Assembly (NCBI GenBank): GCA_964491915.1
Contig: CAZBHS010000002.1
Coordinates: 136,859-200,858, forward strand
Length of the DNA: 64,000 bases
From: JAHELQ01 sp964491915
GTDB taxonomy: Bacteria; Acidobacteriota; Aminicenantia; UBA2199
Direction of reading: 5' to 3'
Shown in pieces: positions 32,524-41,183 of the stretch. A program made the translations under genes and the position numbers. The notes under the pieces were generated by a model that saw nothing but the letters and a program-made list of their open reading frames with translations, did no database searches and was not told where the DNA came from. Within the stretch, counting starts at the first letter, position 1; each line of letters begins with the position of its first letter.

Positions 32524-34407
32524 ATGATGAAGGGCTGCAAAGTGTTTGTCGTCATAGCGCTGTTGGGGATGGGATTGTCGGCTCAGGCTCCGAACCGGAT
32601 CGTCCAGGTTCCGGCGGCGGGGCAGGTGATGGTGGGCGACGAGGTTCGGCTCAATTGGGAGCCGGTGTCGCAACCGGATAATTTTTCTTATCAGTGGCAA
32701 TTGCTGCCGGGAAAACAATTGCCCGGCAATTTGGCCTCTATCCGCTATGCCGTCAAGGAGCCGGGGGTTTACCGGATTCGTTGCGACCGGTCCGATGGAA
32801 AATTCGCCGAGATTCAGGTGATGGTGCGGGACAATCGCAGTGTGGAAATATTTCCCCGCAAACCGTTCGAAGGGGAAGATGTGAATCTGGAAGCCTATAA
32901 TTTCAATTCCGCCTCGATAAAATGGGATTGGGGGGACGGCGGCATTACATCCGGGACTCGGAAGATGTCTCATGTGTACCGGCAGCCGGGCTTCTACACA
33001 GTCAAAGCGTACGATTTCGCCGGCGATACCAAAACGCCGGTGGAGAAGCGTGTCGGAGTGGAGAGGGACAATCGCTCTATCGCGGCTTCTTACAATGTAT
33101 TGTACACCGGGACGCAGGTTGGGCTCAAGGCGGTAAATTTCCAGGGCCAGATGGTAAAATGGATATTCGGCGATGGACAAACCGCAACGACAACCGCCAA
33201 TACAACTCATGTGTTCAACCAAACCGGAACTCTCCGTATACAGGCCATCGACTACGCGGGCCGAAGCGAAAAAATCATCGAGAAAACCGTCCGGTTACAA
33301 CCGGACAACCGCCGACTCCGGCTGACCCCGGAACCCATTTCCGGTGAAGCGGTGGATATACGGTTGGAAAATGTCCAGCCCGGGCAATTCAACTGGTCCT
33401 TTTCCGACGGTGTGCGCAGCAGCGGTTCGACTGTGACTGGGAAATTGTTGGGAGCTGCCGGTTCGTTGTCTGTGACTGTCGAGGATCCAACCGGGCATTA
33501 TCCGCCCTTTAACGGGACGATCGCAATCAAGCCGGATCTTCGCGACATCGCGCTCTCCAATGATATTATTGTTCCGGGCGAGGAAGTCGCTCTCGAAGCG
33601 AAGAATTTCATTGGACCGGGGGTGAAGTGGATACTTGGCAACGGTTCTATTGAAGACAACGCTCCACCGCGGTTGAAGCACACATTTTCGAAAACCGGTG
33701 TATACCGGATCAAAGCTGTGGATTACAATGGCCGGAGCCGGAAAGAATTCACTAAAACCCTGCAAGTGAAGGAAATTACGCCGGGCTTTCAGATTCAGCG
33801 TCTCGAATTTTTGTTCCGCGACGGTACCTATTACTCCATTGTGAACCGCAAAGGAGCTTCGCCTTCCTATAGGCTCAAAATTTTGGCCCAGGGGCGGGGA
33901 ATCTTGAAAGGTAAATGGCTATTGGACGAAGCCACCATCGGTCTATTCGAGGTACAGATATTCGAGAAGAAGCCGGTGATACTCAAAAACAAATTCCTCG
34001 CGCAATTACCGGTCGTCGATTCAGGGCTCCATCATTTTACCTTTCAATTCACCAATTATTCTTTCAACGGCCAAATCCCGAGGCTGCGCTATTTTGTGGC
34101 CGACACTCCGGCGCTGAACATTATCCACCCCTCTCCCGGAGCCAAACTGGGCAATGTCAACGAGGTGGCGCTCAAATGGTCGGGAACAAAAAAAGGAACA
34201 TACGAGGTGGCCCTCTCAGAGATCCCGTTTCAGTTTTTGCCGGACAATAAAATCGAGTGGATCAGCGCCGGCCAGGCGACCGATTATCGATGGGATCTGG
34301 CGGGCATCTCCCGGAAGGGTTGGCTCTATTGGCATGTCCGTCAATTAGACGCCGCCGGAAAGGTGATCACCACCTCCGAAATTTCTTCGCTTAAAATTGA
34401 CCGTTAG
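32524..34407 (+). CDS. Exported multi-PKD protein A
   Basis: 627 residues: signal peptide (about 1-20), an N-terminal Ig-like region, then four or five PKD-type repeats. The hallmark W-x-F/W-G-D-G is seen in IKWDWGDGGITSG, VKWIFGDGQTAT and FNWSFSDGVRSSG, and in a degenerate WILGNG. A C-terminal region (about 420-627) contains YRLKILAQGRGILKGKWLLD and ends in an Fn3-like part (TYEVALSEIPFQF, WLYWHVRQLD). The whole plan recurs in the gene at 36419, the two flanking a beta-barrel gene. An AAAGGAG ribosome site is present. Probably a cell-surface structural or adhesive protein. Confidence 0.82.
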   Translation: MMKGCKVFVVIALLGMGLSAQAPNRIVQVPAAGQVMVGDEVRLNWEPVSQPDNFSYQWQLLPGKQLPGNLASIRYAVKEPGVYRIRCDRSDGKFAEIQVMVRDNRSVEIFPRKPFEGEDVNLEAYNFNSASIKWDWGDGGITSGTRKMSHVYRQPGFYTVKAYDFAGDTKTPVEKRVGVERDNRSIAASYNVLYTGTQVGLKAVNFQGQMVKWIFGDGQTATTTANTTHVFNQTGTLRIQAIDYAGRSEKIIEKTVRLQPDNRRLRLTPEPISGEAVDIRLENVQPGQFNWSFSDGVRSSGSTVTGKLLGAAGSLSVTVEDPTGHYPPFNGTIAIKPDLRDIALSNDIIVPGEEVALEAKNFIGPGVKWILGNGSIEDNAPPRLKHTFSKTGVYRIKAVDYNGRSRKEFTKTLQVKEITPGFQIQRLEFLFRDGTYYSIVNRKGASPSYRLKILAQGRGILKGKWLLDEATIGLFEVQIFEKKPVILKNKFLAQLPVVDSGLHHFTFQFTNYSFNGQIPRLRYFVADTPALNIIHPSPGAKLGNVNEVALKWSGTKKGTYEVALSEIPFQFLPDNKIEWISAGQATDYRWDLAGISRKGWLYWHVRQLDAAGKVITTSEISSLKIDR

Positions 34408-34491
34408 GAGAAGACTGAAATCAATGTGTTTTTTTATAAATTTGTTGATTTAACCAAATAAATTATGTACATTCAATACCAGAGGTGTGAA

Positions 34492-36408
34492 ATGAGAAAA
34501 AAAACTCAGGCTATTTGCTTGTTATATTTTGTCATGAGCGCGTTGTTGTTGCACCCTCAGACGATTCAATACTCTAACTTGCTGCCCGAAGTGGCTGTAG
34601 AACCGGGACAGATTGTCATTTCCGCAAAGCCTGCGCAAACGGACAAAACATTTGCACTGTATTATAAAACCCCGGGCCTGGAACAATTCCAGGTACGAAA
34701 AATGAAGACAGGCAAGGACGGCAACATCTATTACCAATTATCCACAGAAAAACTCTATGGCGATCAACTGGAATATTACATCGTGGAATACCGGGATGGG
34801 AGCTCCCAGTCCGATGCCCTGACCCCGGTGTTTACCATCGAGAATTTCAGCGATAAAGAGTCGCCGGATATTTTCTTCCAGGACGCAAGCGCCACCGGCG
34901 ACGCCACAACCCCACGGGAGCCCATTGTCAATGTCAATGGATCCCTGTCTGCCGCGGGCCGCATTCACGACAGCGCGGAATTTCCCGGAGAGAGTTTCAA
35001 ATTCAATGGAAATCTCAGGATCTACAAAAATATCATCGATGACGACAACCAGTTCGACATCGATACCACATTCACCTATATGAACCATGTGACCGGGACC
35101 GAAAGCAAGTTCAACCCATCCAGTATGATGGTGCGTTTCAAAAAAGGAAACGGAAAAGTGGAGGCCGGCGACTTGACCATCTCCAATACCGAGTTCACCA
35201 CCTCCTATCTCAATCGCCGCGGGTTCCAGTACGAATTGAACGGTCCGTTCCTCTACGTGAACTCTTTTTATGCCAATTCCCAACAAAAGACCGGTTTCGA
35301 AGGATTCGGAATCCCCCCCTCCTCCGGCAGCATCTTCGGCGCTGTCCTGGGATTTCACAAAGATTCCCTATTTAAAGTGAGGGGCATGTTTCTGGCGGGG
35401 AAAGACGCCCTGGACAGCAAAACCCTTTTCAGCGGCGACGACGCTTACCGGGAAGGCGACATGCTGTCGGTGTGGGGTGAATTGAATCTACTGAAGAGCA
35501 AGCTGACCCTCAAAGGGGAATACGCCCACAGTAATTTCGGCAAAGCCCCCGAATTCGACGCATTGGAAAAAGAGGGCGATAACGCCTGGATGGCGGGTTT
35601 TAATTTCAACTCCGGCGTCCTCAGCGCCAGCGCCGATTACAAAAAAATCGGCAGTAAATTCAATTCCATCGCCAACCTGTTCCTGCAAAACGACCGCGAA
35701 GGCTTGAACAGTTACGCGATGTTGAATATCAAGACCTTCTCGCTGACTGTCTCATATATCGACCAGAAGAGTTATCTCGACAGCCCCATCCAGCCGATGC
35801 TGCACTCCAAGAATTTGAGCGCCCGCTTCAATTGGCTCATTGCCAACCATCTACAATTGGGGGCTGAGTACGGCGTCGATAACCTGGACTACGATCAGTC
35901 CACCGGCTTGCAAACCGGCGGCACCGATATGGATACCGCCAAGTACGCAGGCACAGCCGGTTACATCTCCGGCTCCAACAGTATCACCGTGAGAGTGGGA
36001 AAAACAGAATCCAAGACTTTTACCTCCAATATCGACGGCTCCATCTCCATGAGTGTGCGCTTCGGCGAATTCATGACCCTGAGCCCCACCTTCTCTTACC
36101 AATCAACCGAAAACTTCTCGGACGACAGTACATCGAAAATCTACAATGTCTATTTGAGTTCCGAAATCTCCTTCATCCCTCAACTCTTCACCCTCTCTAT
36201 CTCAGGCTCGTTCACCAAGAACGACAATACCTTCAGTGACTCGACCTCTCTCATGGTGAGCGGCAATCTGAATTTTTACATGTCGAAGTTTTTCAATTAT
36301 AAGATCCAACCCTCCCTGTCCCTACGGACAAGTTATCAGGACAACAAATTTGGAGATCTCGAAACAGACAGCCTTGCCATATACTTGCAAGCGGATGTTT
36401 CGTTCTAG
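34492..36408 (+). CDS. Outer-membrane beta-barrel protein between two PKD genes
   Basis: 638 residues from the ATG at 34492 (AGAGGTG upstream). The signal peptide ends near residue 22. An N-terminal beta-sandwich (about 30-125, DKTFALYYKTPGLEQFQV) comes first. From about 160 on, repeating 10-residue amphipathic strands and short turns run to a terminal phenylalanine (LQADVSF), the insertion signal of outer-membrane barrels. No TonB box or plug domain is seen. It could anchor or export the two neighbouring PKD proteins, with which it forms an operon-like run (11 nt to the next gene). Confidence 0.8.
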   Translation: MRKKTQAICLLYFVMSALLLHPQTIQYSNLLPEVAVEPGQIVISAKPAQTDKTFALYYKTPGLEQFQVRKMKTGKDGNIYYQLSTEKLYGDQLEYYIVEYRDGSSQSDALTPVFTIENFSDKESPDIFFQDASATGDATTPREPIVNVNGSLSAAGRIHDSAEFPGESFKFNGNLRIYKNIIDDDNQFDIDTTFTYMNHVTGTESKFNPSSMMVRFKKGNGKVEAGDLTISNTEFTTSYLNRRGFQYELNGPFLYVNSFYANSQQKTGFEGFGIPPSSGSIFGAVLGFHKDSLFKVRGMFLAGKDALDSKTLFSGDDAYREGDMLSVWGELNLLKSKLTLKGEYAHSNFGKAPEFDALEKEGDNAWMAGFNFNSGVLSASADYKKIGSKFNSIANLFLQNDREGLNSYAMLNIKTFSLTVSYIDQKSYLDSPIQPMLHSKNLSARFNWLIANHLQLGAEYGVDNLDYDQSTGLQTGGTDMDTAKYAGTAGYISGSNSITVRVGKTESKTFTSNIDGSISMSVRFGEFMTLSPTFSYQSTENFSDDSTSKIYNVYLSSEISFIPQLFTLSISGSFTKNDNTFSDSTSLMVSGNLNFYMSKFFNYKIQPSLSLRTSYQDNKFGDLETDSLAIYLQADVSF

Positions 36409-36418
36409 GGAGACCACC

Positions 36419-38458
36419 ATGAAAAAAACAATACTAACTTTCGTTATATTATGCGCGTGGATGAGCGCCGGCAACGTGCTGGCCATCGACATCAATCCTA
36501 TGTCGGGTCCCTATTATGTCGGCGACAACATCCTGTTCAAAGCCACCAATTCAACCTATGATTACTACTACGGCACCCTGTCGTTCGGCGACGGAACCAC
36601 AGCTTCGGGTGTCACCAGCACCCAATGGATCGCCCATCGCTATAAAAGTCCCGGCCAGTATCTATTGACCCTTGTGGACACTTATGGATTCGCTTCTCCG
36701 GAATCCCGCTACATCACCATCGCCGAAGACCGCCGTATCGACGTCTCGCCGGCCCAGCCAATAGTGGGGCGGCAGGCGACCTTCAGGGCCGTCAACTTCA
36801 ATACTCCCGACAATATCCTCTGGGACATGGGGGACGGAACCATCTATCGCTTGCAAGGCAATTCTTCAATAAAAGGCGGCAGTGTGGTGACCCACACCTT
36901 CGCCCGCGGCGGCACATTCACCGTGAGGGCATACGACTGGAAAGGCGATCAGGCAAGTGTTCCGGTGGCTATTTCTATCAATATCGGCAAGTTGAACCGC
37001 CGCATCGAGTACTTCCCTCTGACTCCGAGGGAGGACCAGACGGTCTACCTGGAAGCCCTCGATTTCGGCTCGCAAGTGATCGATTGGAACTTCGGCGACG
37101 GCAACACACAATTCGGCGGCCTCCGCACCGCGCAGCATCGCTTCATGGCCGCCGGCACATACAGCGTGTCGGCCAAAGCCCCCGCCGCCAAATACTCTCC
37201 CATCACCACGACAATCACTGTCTTGCCGGAAAACCGCTTCCTCACCGTCAGCGCCCCCGAGGTTAGAATCAATCAGCAGGTGACTGCCAGCGTTCAGAAT
37301 TTCAGAGGCGACATGGTGTTGTGGAATTTTGGCGACGGCACCCAGAGAACCGGCTTCCATACTGAAACTCATGCCTACACCCAGCCGGGAAACTATAGAA
37401 TTGTCGCCCGCGATGAAAATGGAGAGAGCCAACGGGAATTCAGCGCCAATGTCAGAGTGGTGGGGCTCAATGACCAGTTGACCGTGGAAATCGCCGAGAT
37501 CCGCCTCGACAACGGGAAGTATTACAAGATCGTCCCCAAGCATTCCAGGGACCTGCGGAGTATATTGCGGTTGAAATTGAGAGGCACTGGAACCGTCACC
37601 GGATATTGGTTGGTGGACGGGCATCCGTTTGAATACTTCAACGAAGTGGCGGTGCAGGGTGAGCTCAAGGAGATTTTCACCCGCCGGGTCCCGGGCTTGC
37701 CGACAATCGAACCGGGCTTGCACACCGTCAGCCTGGTGTTGACCCGCCCCAGTCCCGAAGATTTGAATCTCACCTTCCCGGTCCTCAAATATTTTGTATT
37801 GCCTTACGAGAACAAAATCGATATCGTATCGCCGGCCGAAGGGTTCATCGCCAAAGAAAGCGAAATCCCCGGGTTTTCCTGGAAGGCGCCGATGGGCGGC
37901 TCCAAATACCAGATCGCCTTCTCCAACGAATTGTATCCCATTCTTCAGAACAGCGCCACCCTGAAGTGGATCAATGTGGAGAACGCGCTCGAGTACAAAC
38001 ACGGCGCCGAAGTCTGGAAAACTATTGTCCGCAACCGCTGGACCTATTGGAAAGTGAGGGCTCTGGACAGCAATTACCAGCCGTTGGCCGAAAGTGATGT
38101 CATCGATATCAAAGTGGTGATCGCCACCGCCGATGTGTCGATCGACAACATCACCGACCTGGAGGGCAACGAAGTGAAAATCGCCGCCGCCAATGTGTAC
38201 AGCGGGAAGGGCGACCTGTTGCTCCACGGCAGTATCACCTACAAAGGCGACTCGAAGTTCCTGGTTCTCCGGGTATTCGCCGGAAAAACCATGGTGGACC
38301 AGTTGCTCTTCCGGGATGTGAAGAAAGGGGATACCCGCACCTTCGAGACATCTATTCCCAATAAAGATAAGAGTACCCCCATCACCTTGCAAGTACTCAA
38401 AACATCGTCCCCTTCAGTGATTATCGGCATCAAGAATCTTGTACTCAAAAAACAGTAA
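36419..38458 (+). CDS. Exported multi-PKD protein B
   Basis: 679 residues from the ATG at 36419, which has TAGGGAGA upstream and follows the barrel gene by 10 nt. A signal peptide covers about 1-22. PKD-type repeats follow: LSFGDGTTASG, ILWDMGDGTIYR, IDWNFGDGNTQFG and VLWNFGDGTQRTG. The C-terminal half (about 345-565; ILRLKLRGTGTVTGYWLVDGH, WTYWKVRALDSNYQP) is clearly homologous to that of protein A. A further domain of about 100 residues at the end (VSIDNITDLEGNEVKIAAANV) is absent from A. A strong terminator follows. Confidence 0.83.
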   Translation: MKKTILTFVILCAWMSAGNVLAIDINPMSGPYYVGDNILFKATNSTYDYYYGTLSFGDGTTASGVTSTQWIAHRYKSPGQYLLTLVDTYGFASPESRYITIAEDRRIDVSPAQPIVGRQATFRAVNFNTPDNILWDMGDGTIYRLQGNSSIKGGSVVTHTFARGGTFTVRAYDWKGDQASVPVAISINIGKLNRRIEYFPLTPREDQTVYLEALDFGSQVIDWNFGDGNTQFGGLRTAQHRFMAAGTYSVSAKAPAAKYSPITTTITVLPENRFLTVSAPEVRINQQVTASVQNFRGDMVLWNFGDGTQRTGFHTETHAYTQPGNYRIVARDENGESQREFSANVRVVGLNDQLTVEIAEIRLDNGKYYKIVPKHSRDLRSILRLKLRGTGTVTGYWLVDGHPFEYFNEVAVQGELKEIFTRRVPGLPTIEPGLHTVSLVLTRPSPEDLNLTFPVLKYFVLPYENKIDIVSPAEGFIAKESEIPGFSWKAPMGGSKYQIAFSNELYPILQNSATLKWINVENALEYKHGAEVWKTIVRNRWTYWKVRALDSNYQPLAESDVIDIKVVIATADVSIDNITDLEGNEVKIAAANVYSGKGDLLLHGSITYKGDSKFLVLRVFAGKTMVDQLLFRDVKKGDTRTFETSIPNKDKSTPITLQVLKTSSPSVIIGIKNLVLKKQ

Positions 38459-39749
38459 ATATATTCAGGGGACCGGGATTTCCCGGTTCCCTTTTTTCCT
38501 ATTGATGGTAGCGTCGCTGATGATTCAGCTCATCCCCACCTCCTGCGCCGGCAAAAAATCGCCGCATATCTTCATCATCATGATCGATGCGGCGCGATAC
38601 GATTTGCTCGAACAATCAATCGACCAAAATCCCTTGATGAAGTCGATCCACCAATTCGCGCAGACCTCCATCCATTACTCCTATTGCGTCGCAAGCGCTC
38701 CCTACACAGGCCCCAGCGTGGTCTCCATGTTGACAGGGCTCTATCCCGAAACCCACTCGGTGCGCAAGCCCGGTAGCCAGGCTTCAAAACAAACGCCGTT
38801 CATCCAGAAGAAACTGTCGGACAAAGGTTATCAGAGCACAATCATAACCGGCAACGCAGTCTTGCTTCGACATCGGCTGCTGCAGGGATTCAATCACACC
38901 GCGTTTATCCGCCCCTTGAACAGCGACAATCAGTTCGCCCAATCCACTTACCAGAATATAGAGCAGGCGCAAAGCGTTCTCCAAAACCTGGATTACCGGC
39001 ATCCCCAATTCGTCTACATCCACTTGCTTCCTCCCCACGAGCCCTATCTGCCACCCAAGCCGTGGAGCGAGTCCGTGGTTGAAGGCAGCGATGATCGATA
39101 CGAAGCCTATCTGCGCAACGCCGCATACGCCGATTACCTCATCGGCGAATTGCTGGCTCGAATCAAGAAGCTCGGGCTGTTCGACGACGCTGTCATCATC
39201 GTCGGCTCCGACCACGGCGAAGCCTTCGGAGAGCATGGCCATTACGGCCACATCACCACCGTCTACAACGAGATGATCCGCGTCCCCCTCTTCCTCAAGC
39301 TCCCGAACCAAACGGCCCCTAACATCATCGACACCCCCTGCGGCCTCATCGACATCTGCCCCACAATCCTAAAACATCTAAATATCCCCCCCGATCAAAC
39401 CATCCAGGGCCGTCCCCTCCCCAGCAAAGAATCTTCCATCACTCAACCGAAGCCTCAACTCTACTGCCGCGCTATCGGCTCCATCGTCAACGCCTCACTG
39501 ATCGAGTTCCCCCTCAAGTACATCCACACCAACGGCAAAGACGAACTCTACCATCTGCAAACCGACCCCGCCGAAACCCAAAATCTCGCAATCTCCCTTC
39601 CAGAAGAGACCGCTCGCCTCAAAAAAGCCCTCTTCGACCAATTGAAACAGAACCTCAAACTCCGAACCCAACTTCGCATCACCCCTTCCGAGCGACAACT
39701 AGAATTCCCGGAACTAATGAAAGAACTCGAGACCCTCGGCTATCTGTGA
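38439..39749 (+). CDS. Sulfatase/alkaline-phosphatase-superfamily lipoprotein
   Basis: The frame is open from a TTG at 38439. The residues just before the lipobox (RFPFFLLMVASLMIQLIPTSC) make a good lipoprotein signal only if translation starts upstream of the terminator hairpin at 38468-38497. The ATG at 38505 would leave a short, uncharged signal. The mature domain has metal-binding IFIIMIDAARYD, a nucleophile region SAPYTGPSVVSMLTGLYPETHS, and VGSDHGEAFGEHGHYGH. The sulfatase CxPxR/SxPxR signature is replaced by SAPYT, as in many phosphatase- or phosphotransferase-like relatives, so classical formylglycine sulfatase activity is doubtful. Confidence 0.78.
   Translation: MYSKNSKYIQGTGISRFPFFLLMVASLMIQLIPTSCAGKKSPHIFIIMIDAARYDLLEQSIDQNPLMKSIHQFAQTSIHYSYCVASAPYTGPSVVSMLTGLYPETHSVRKPGSQASKQTPFIQKKLSDKGYQSTIITGNAVLLRHRLLQGFNHTAFIRPLNSDNQFAQSTYQNIEQAQSVLQNLDYRHPQFVYIHLLPPHEPYLPPKPWSESVVEGSDDRYEAYLRNAAYADYLIGELLARIKKLGLFDDAVIIVGSDHGEAFGEHGHYGHITTVYNEMIRVPLFLKLPNQTAPNIIDTPCGLIDICPTILKHLNIPPDQTIQGRPLPSKESSITQPKPQLYCRAIGSIVNASLIEFPLKYIHTNGKDELYHLQTDPAETQNLAISLPEETARLKKALFDQLKQNLKLRTQLRITPSERQLEFPELMKELETLGYL
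38468..38497 (+). terminator. Strong Rho-independent terminator after PKD protein B
   Basis: An 11-bp stem with one G-U pair (38468-38478 with 38481-38491) and six T (38492-38497). It lies inside the 5' end of the open frame of the downstream lipoprotein gene. Confidence 0.88.
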
Positions 39750-39761
39750 AACATGCAAAAA

Positions 39762-39777
39762 GTTTCACGTGAAATAA
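39762..39777. promoter_or_regulatory. parS-like centromere site
   Basis: AGTTTCACGTGAAATA matches the widely conserved ParB-binding parS consensus TGTTTCACGTGAAACA at 14 of 16 positions, including the fully symmetrical 12-bp core TTTCACGTGAAA. It lies 12 bp after a stop codon, in intergenic DNA. Confidence 0.65.
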
Positions 39778-39863
39778 CATTCCCAAATTGAAGTTAGATT
39801 AGGGTAGAATAGAGGACAGGTGCGAAAAAAAATTCTGATGAGATCGGCCTGGAACTTCCGATA

Positions 39864-39892
39864 AGTCCGGCGGTTTAGCCGCCACCCGGACT
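39864..39892. repeat. GC-rich bulged hairpin between convergent genes
   Basis: AGTCC-GGCGG pairs with CCGCC and GGACT, with a 5-nt loop and a 4-nt bulge. No U-tract follows. It lies about 45 bp after a GAGGACAGGTGCG motif and may belong to a dispersed REP-like element or a structured RNA end. Confidence 0.5.
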
Positions 39893-40026
39893 CGATTCCG
39901 ATATTCGCTTCCTTTCAGATTTTCAGGCCAAAACACTATAGATTTTATTCGAGATTGAGCTCTGCCTAAAGTATGGGATTCTTGATTTGTCTACCGGGAT
40001 GATATGCTGATGCTCAATCTCAAACT

Positions 40027-41046
40027 TCAAGTCGAAGTCGTCTGTTGTTCGATGGCAACGAGTGATTTCTCGTCTAGTTCGAAGAGACTTTGGGAGGTGT
40101 GTTGAACGCCGATTCCGTATTGCATGAGGAGAGCGGCGAGTTGTTCACCGTTCATTAGCGCGATAGGGGTGCGGTCGGGGAGATTGGCTTCTTCTTTGGC
40201 TCCGGCGCTGAAATTACTGGTGGTGATGATGAGCCCCTGGTCGTGGCTCCCCAGGCTTCCTCTTATTTCCCTGACAACGGGTGCTTGAACATTGTGTTGC
40301 CAGCGTTTGACCTGAACTTTCATTTTGATTCGAATCACGTCATCTATTTGAAGCATTCCTTCGACATCCAGGCCGTGGTCGCCGTTGTATTTTGTGACTT
40401 CAACTTCCTCAAATCCCATTTCCGCCAATAGTAGGCCGGCCAACTCCTCAACGGCTTTTGGAGGCATTTGCTTGATGTGATCGAGAAGCCTTTCCCGGAC
40501 TTCCAGGTTTTGTTTGGAAATCTCGTGTGAGAGACCTGTCCCCATCCATGTGGTCAGACCGTAGAGGCCAGGGGAGAATCGCATAAACCTGCCTGTTTCC
40601 CCGTTGTCTTTGAAGCGATTGATATGGGTGACCAGTTGGGCGTTCATGGTTTGTTCCGGAGTTTTTCCATTACTTATTAACCAGCCTTGTTCGATTGCAA
40701 GCTGGGTGATGTCCCGGTAATGCATCGCTTTTTGCTCTGCAAATTGATCTAATACTTTCTCGGCCGCATCCAGGAATGAGAGGCTGTCGGAGTTGAGAGT
40801 GGGAGTCTCCTTTTGAATGTGAGCTTCAACTCTTAGTGCGTATGTATTTGGGGCGACTTTTCTGAAGATTGATGATTCGTCATCTTCATTGCTATGCCGT
40901 TGCATTTCCGTGCTAACTGACTGTGTGGGGTTTTCGCTCTTTGTTTCCCATAATCCCTCAGAGATTATTCTCTCGGTGATTTCATTTAAGTGCAACGGTT
41001 TTCCTGCTTGTTTTAAGACCGTGATTGCCGCTTCTTTCGCAGTCAT
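40027..41046 (-). CDS. Mrr-type restriction endonuclease-like protein with HARE-HTH domains
   Basis: 339 residues. An N-terminal HARE-HTH winged helix (about 1-70; AAITVLKQAGKPLHLNEITERI) is followed by a second related winged helix (about 85-165; FLDAAEKVLDQFAEQKAMHYRDI). A C-terminal Mrr-catalytic PD-(D/E)XK domain (about 190-310) has GDHGLDVEGML and the QVKRW motif. HARE-HTH modules are thought to read modified bases, and Mrr domains cut methylated or modified DNA, so this is probably a stand-alone defence nuclease. AAGGAG precedes the ATG. No methylase is adjacent. Confidence 0.85.
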   Translation of the reverse strand: MTAKEAAITVLKQAGKPLHLNEITERIISEGLWETKSENPTQSVSTEMQRHSNEDDESSIFRKVAPNTYALRVEAHIQKETPTLNSDSLSFLDAAEKVLDQFAEQKAMHYRDITQLAIEQGWLISNGKTPEQTMNAQLVTHINRFKDNGETGRFMRFSPGLYGLTTWMGTGLSHEISKQNLEVRERLLDHIKQMPPKAVEELAGLLLAEMGFEEVEVTKYNGDHGLDVEGMLQIDDVIRIKMKVQVKRWQHNVQAPVVREIRGSLGSHDQGLIITTSNFSAGAKEEANLPDRTPIALMNGEQLAALLMQYGIGVQHTSQSLFELDEKSLVAIEQQTTST

Positions 41047-41183
41047 CTACAACTCCTTCCTTTGTCCGGATTTTCCAGCTCGGGGCCGATGGTTTCCAGG
41101 GATTATTTTACCATAGTTTTTTTGGTTTTGGGAGTTGGCGAGGGAAAAGGGGTGGGGCGGCGGGGCCGCCCCGGGGTGGGATT

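Noticed and set aside
34738..35358. Long minus-strand frame opposite the barrel gene
   Set aside because: It has no ribosome site or domain and lies fully within a well-supported outer-membrane gene.
36866..38392. A 508-codon open frame on the minus strand, antisense to PKD protein B
   Set aside because: The plus-strand frame has a signal peptide, PKD motifs and a homologous neighbour. The antisense frame has no recognisable domain and reflects GC-biased third positions.
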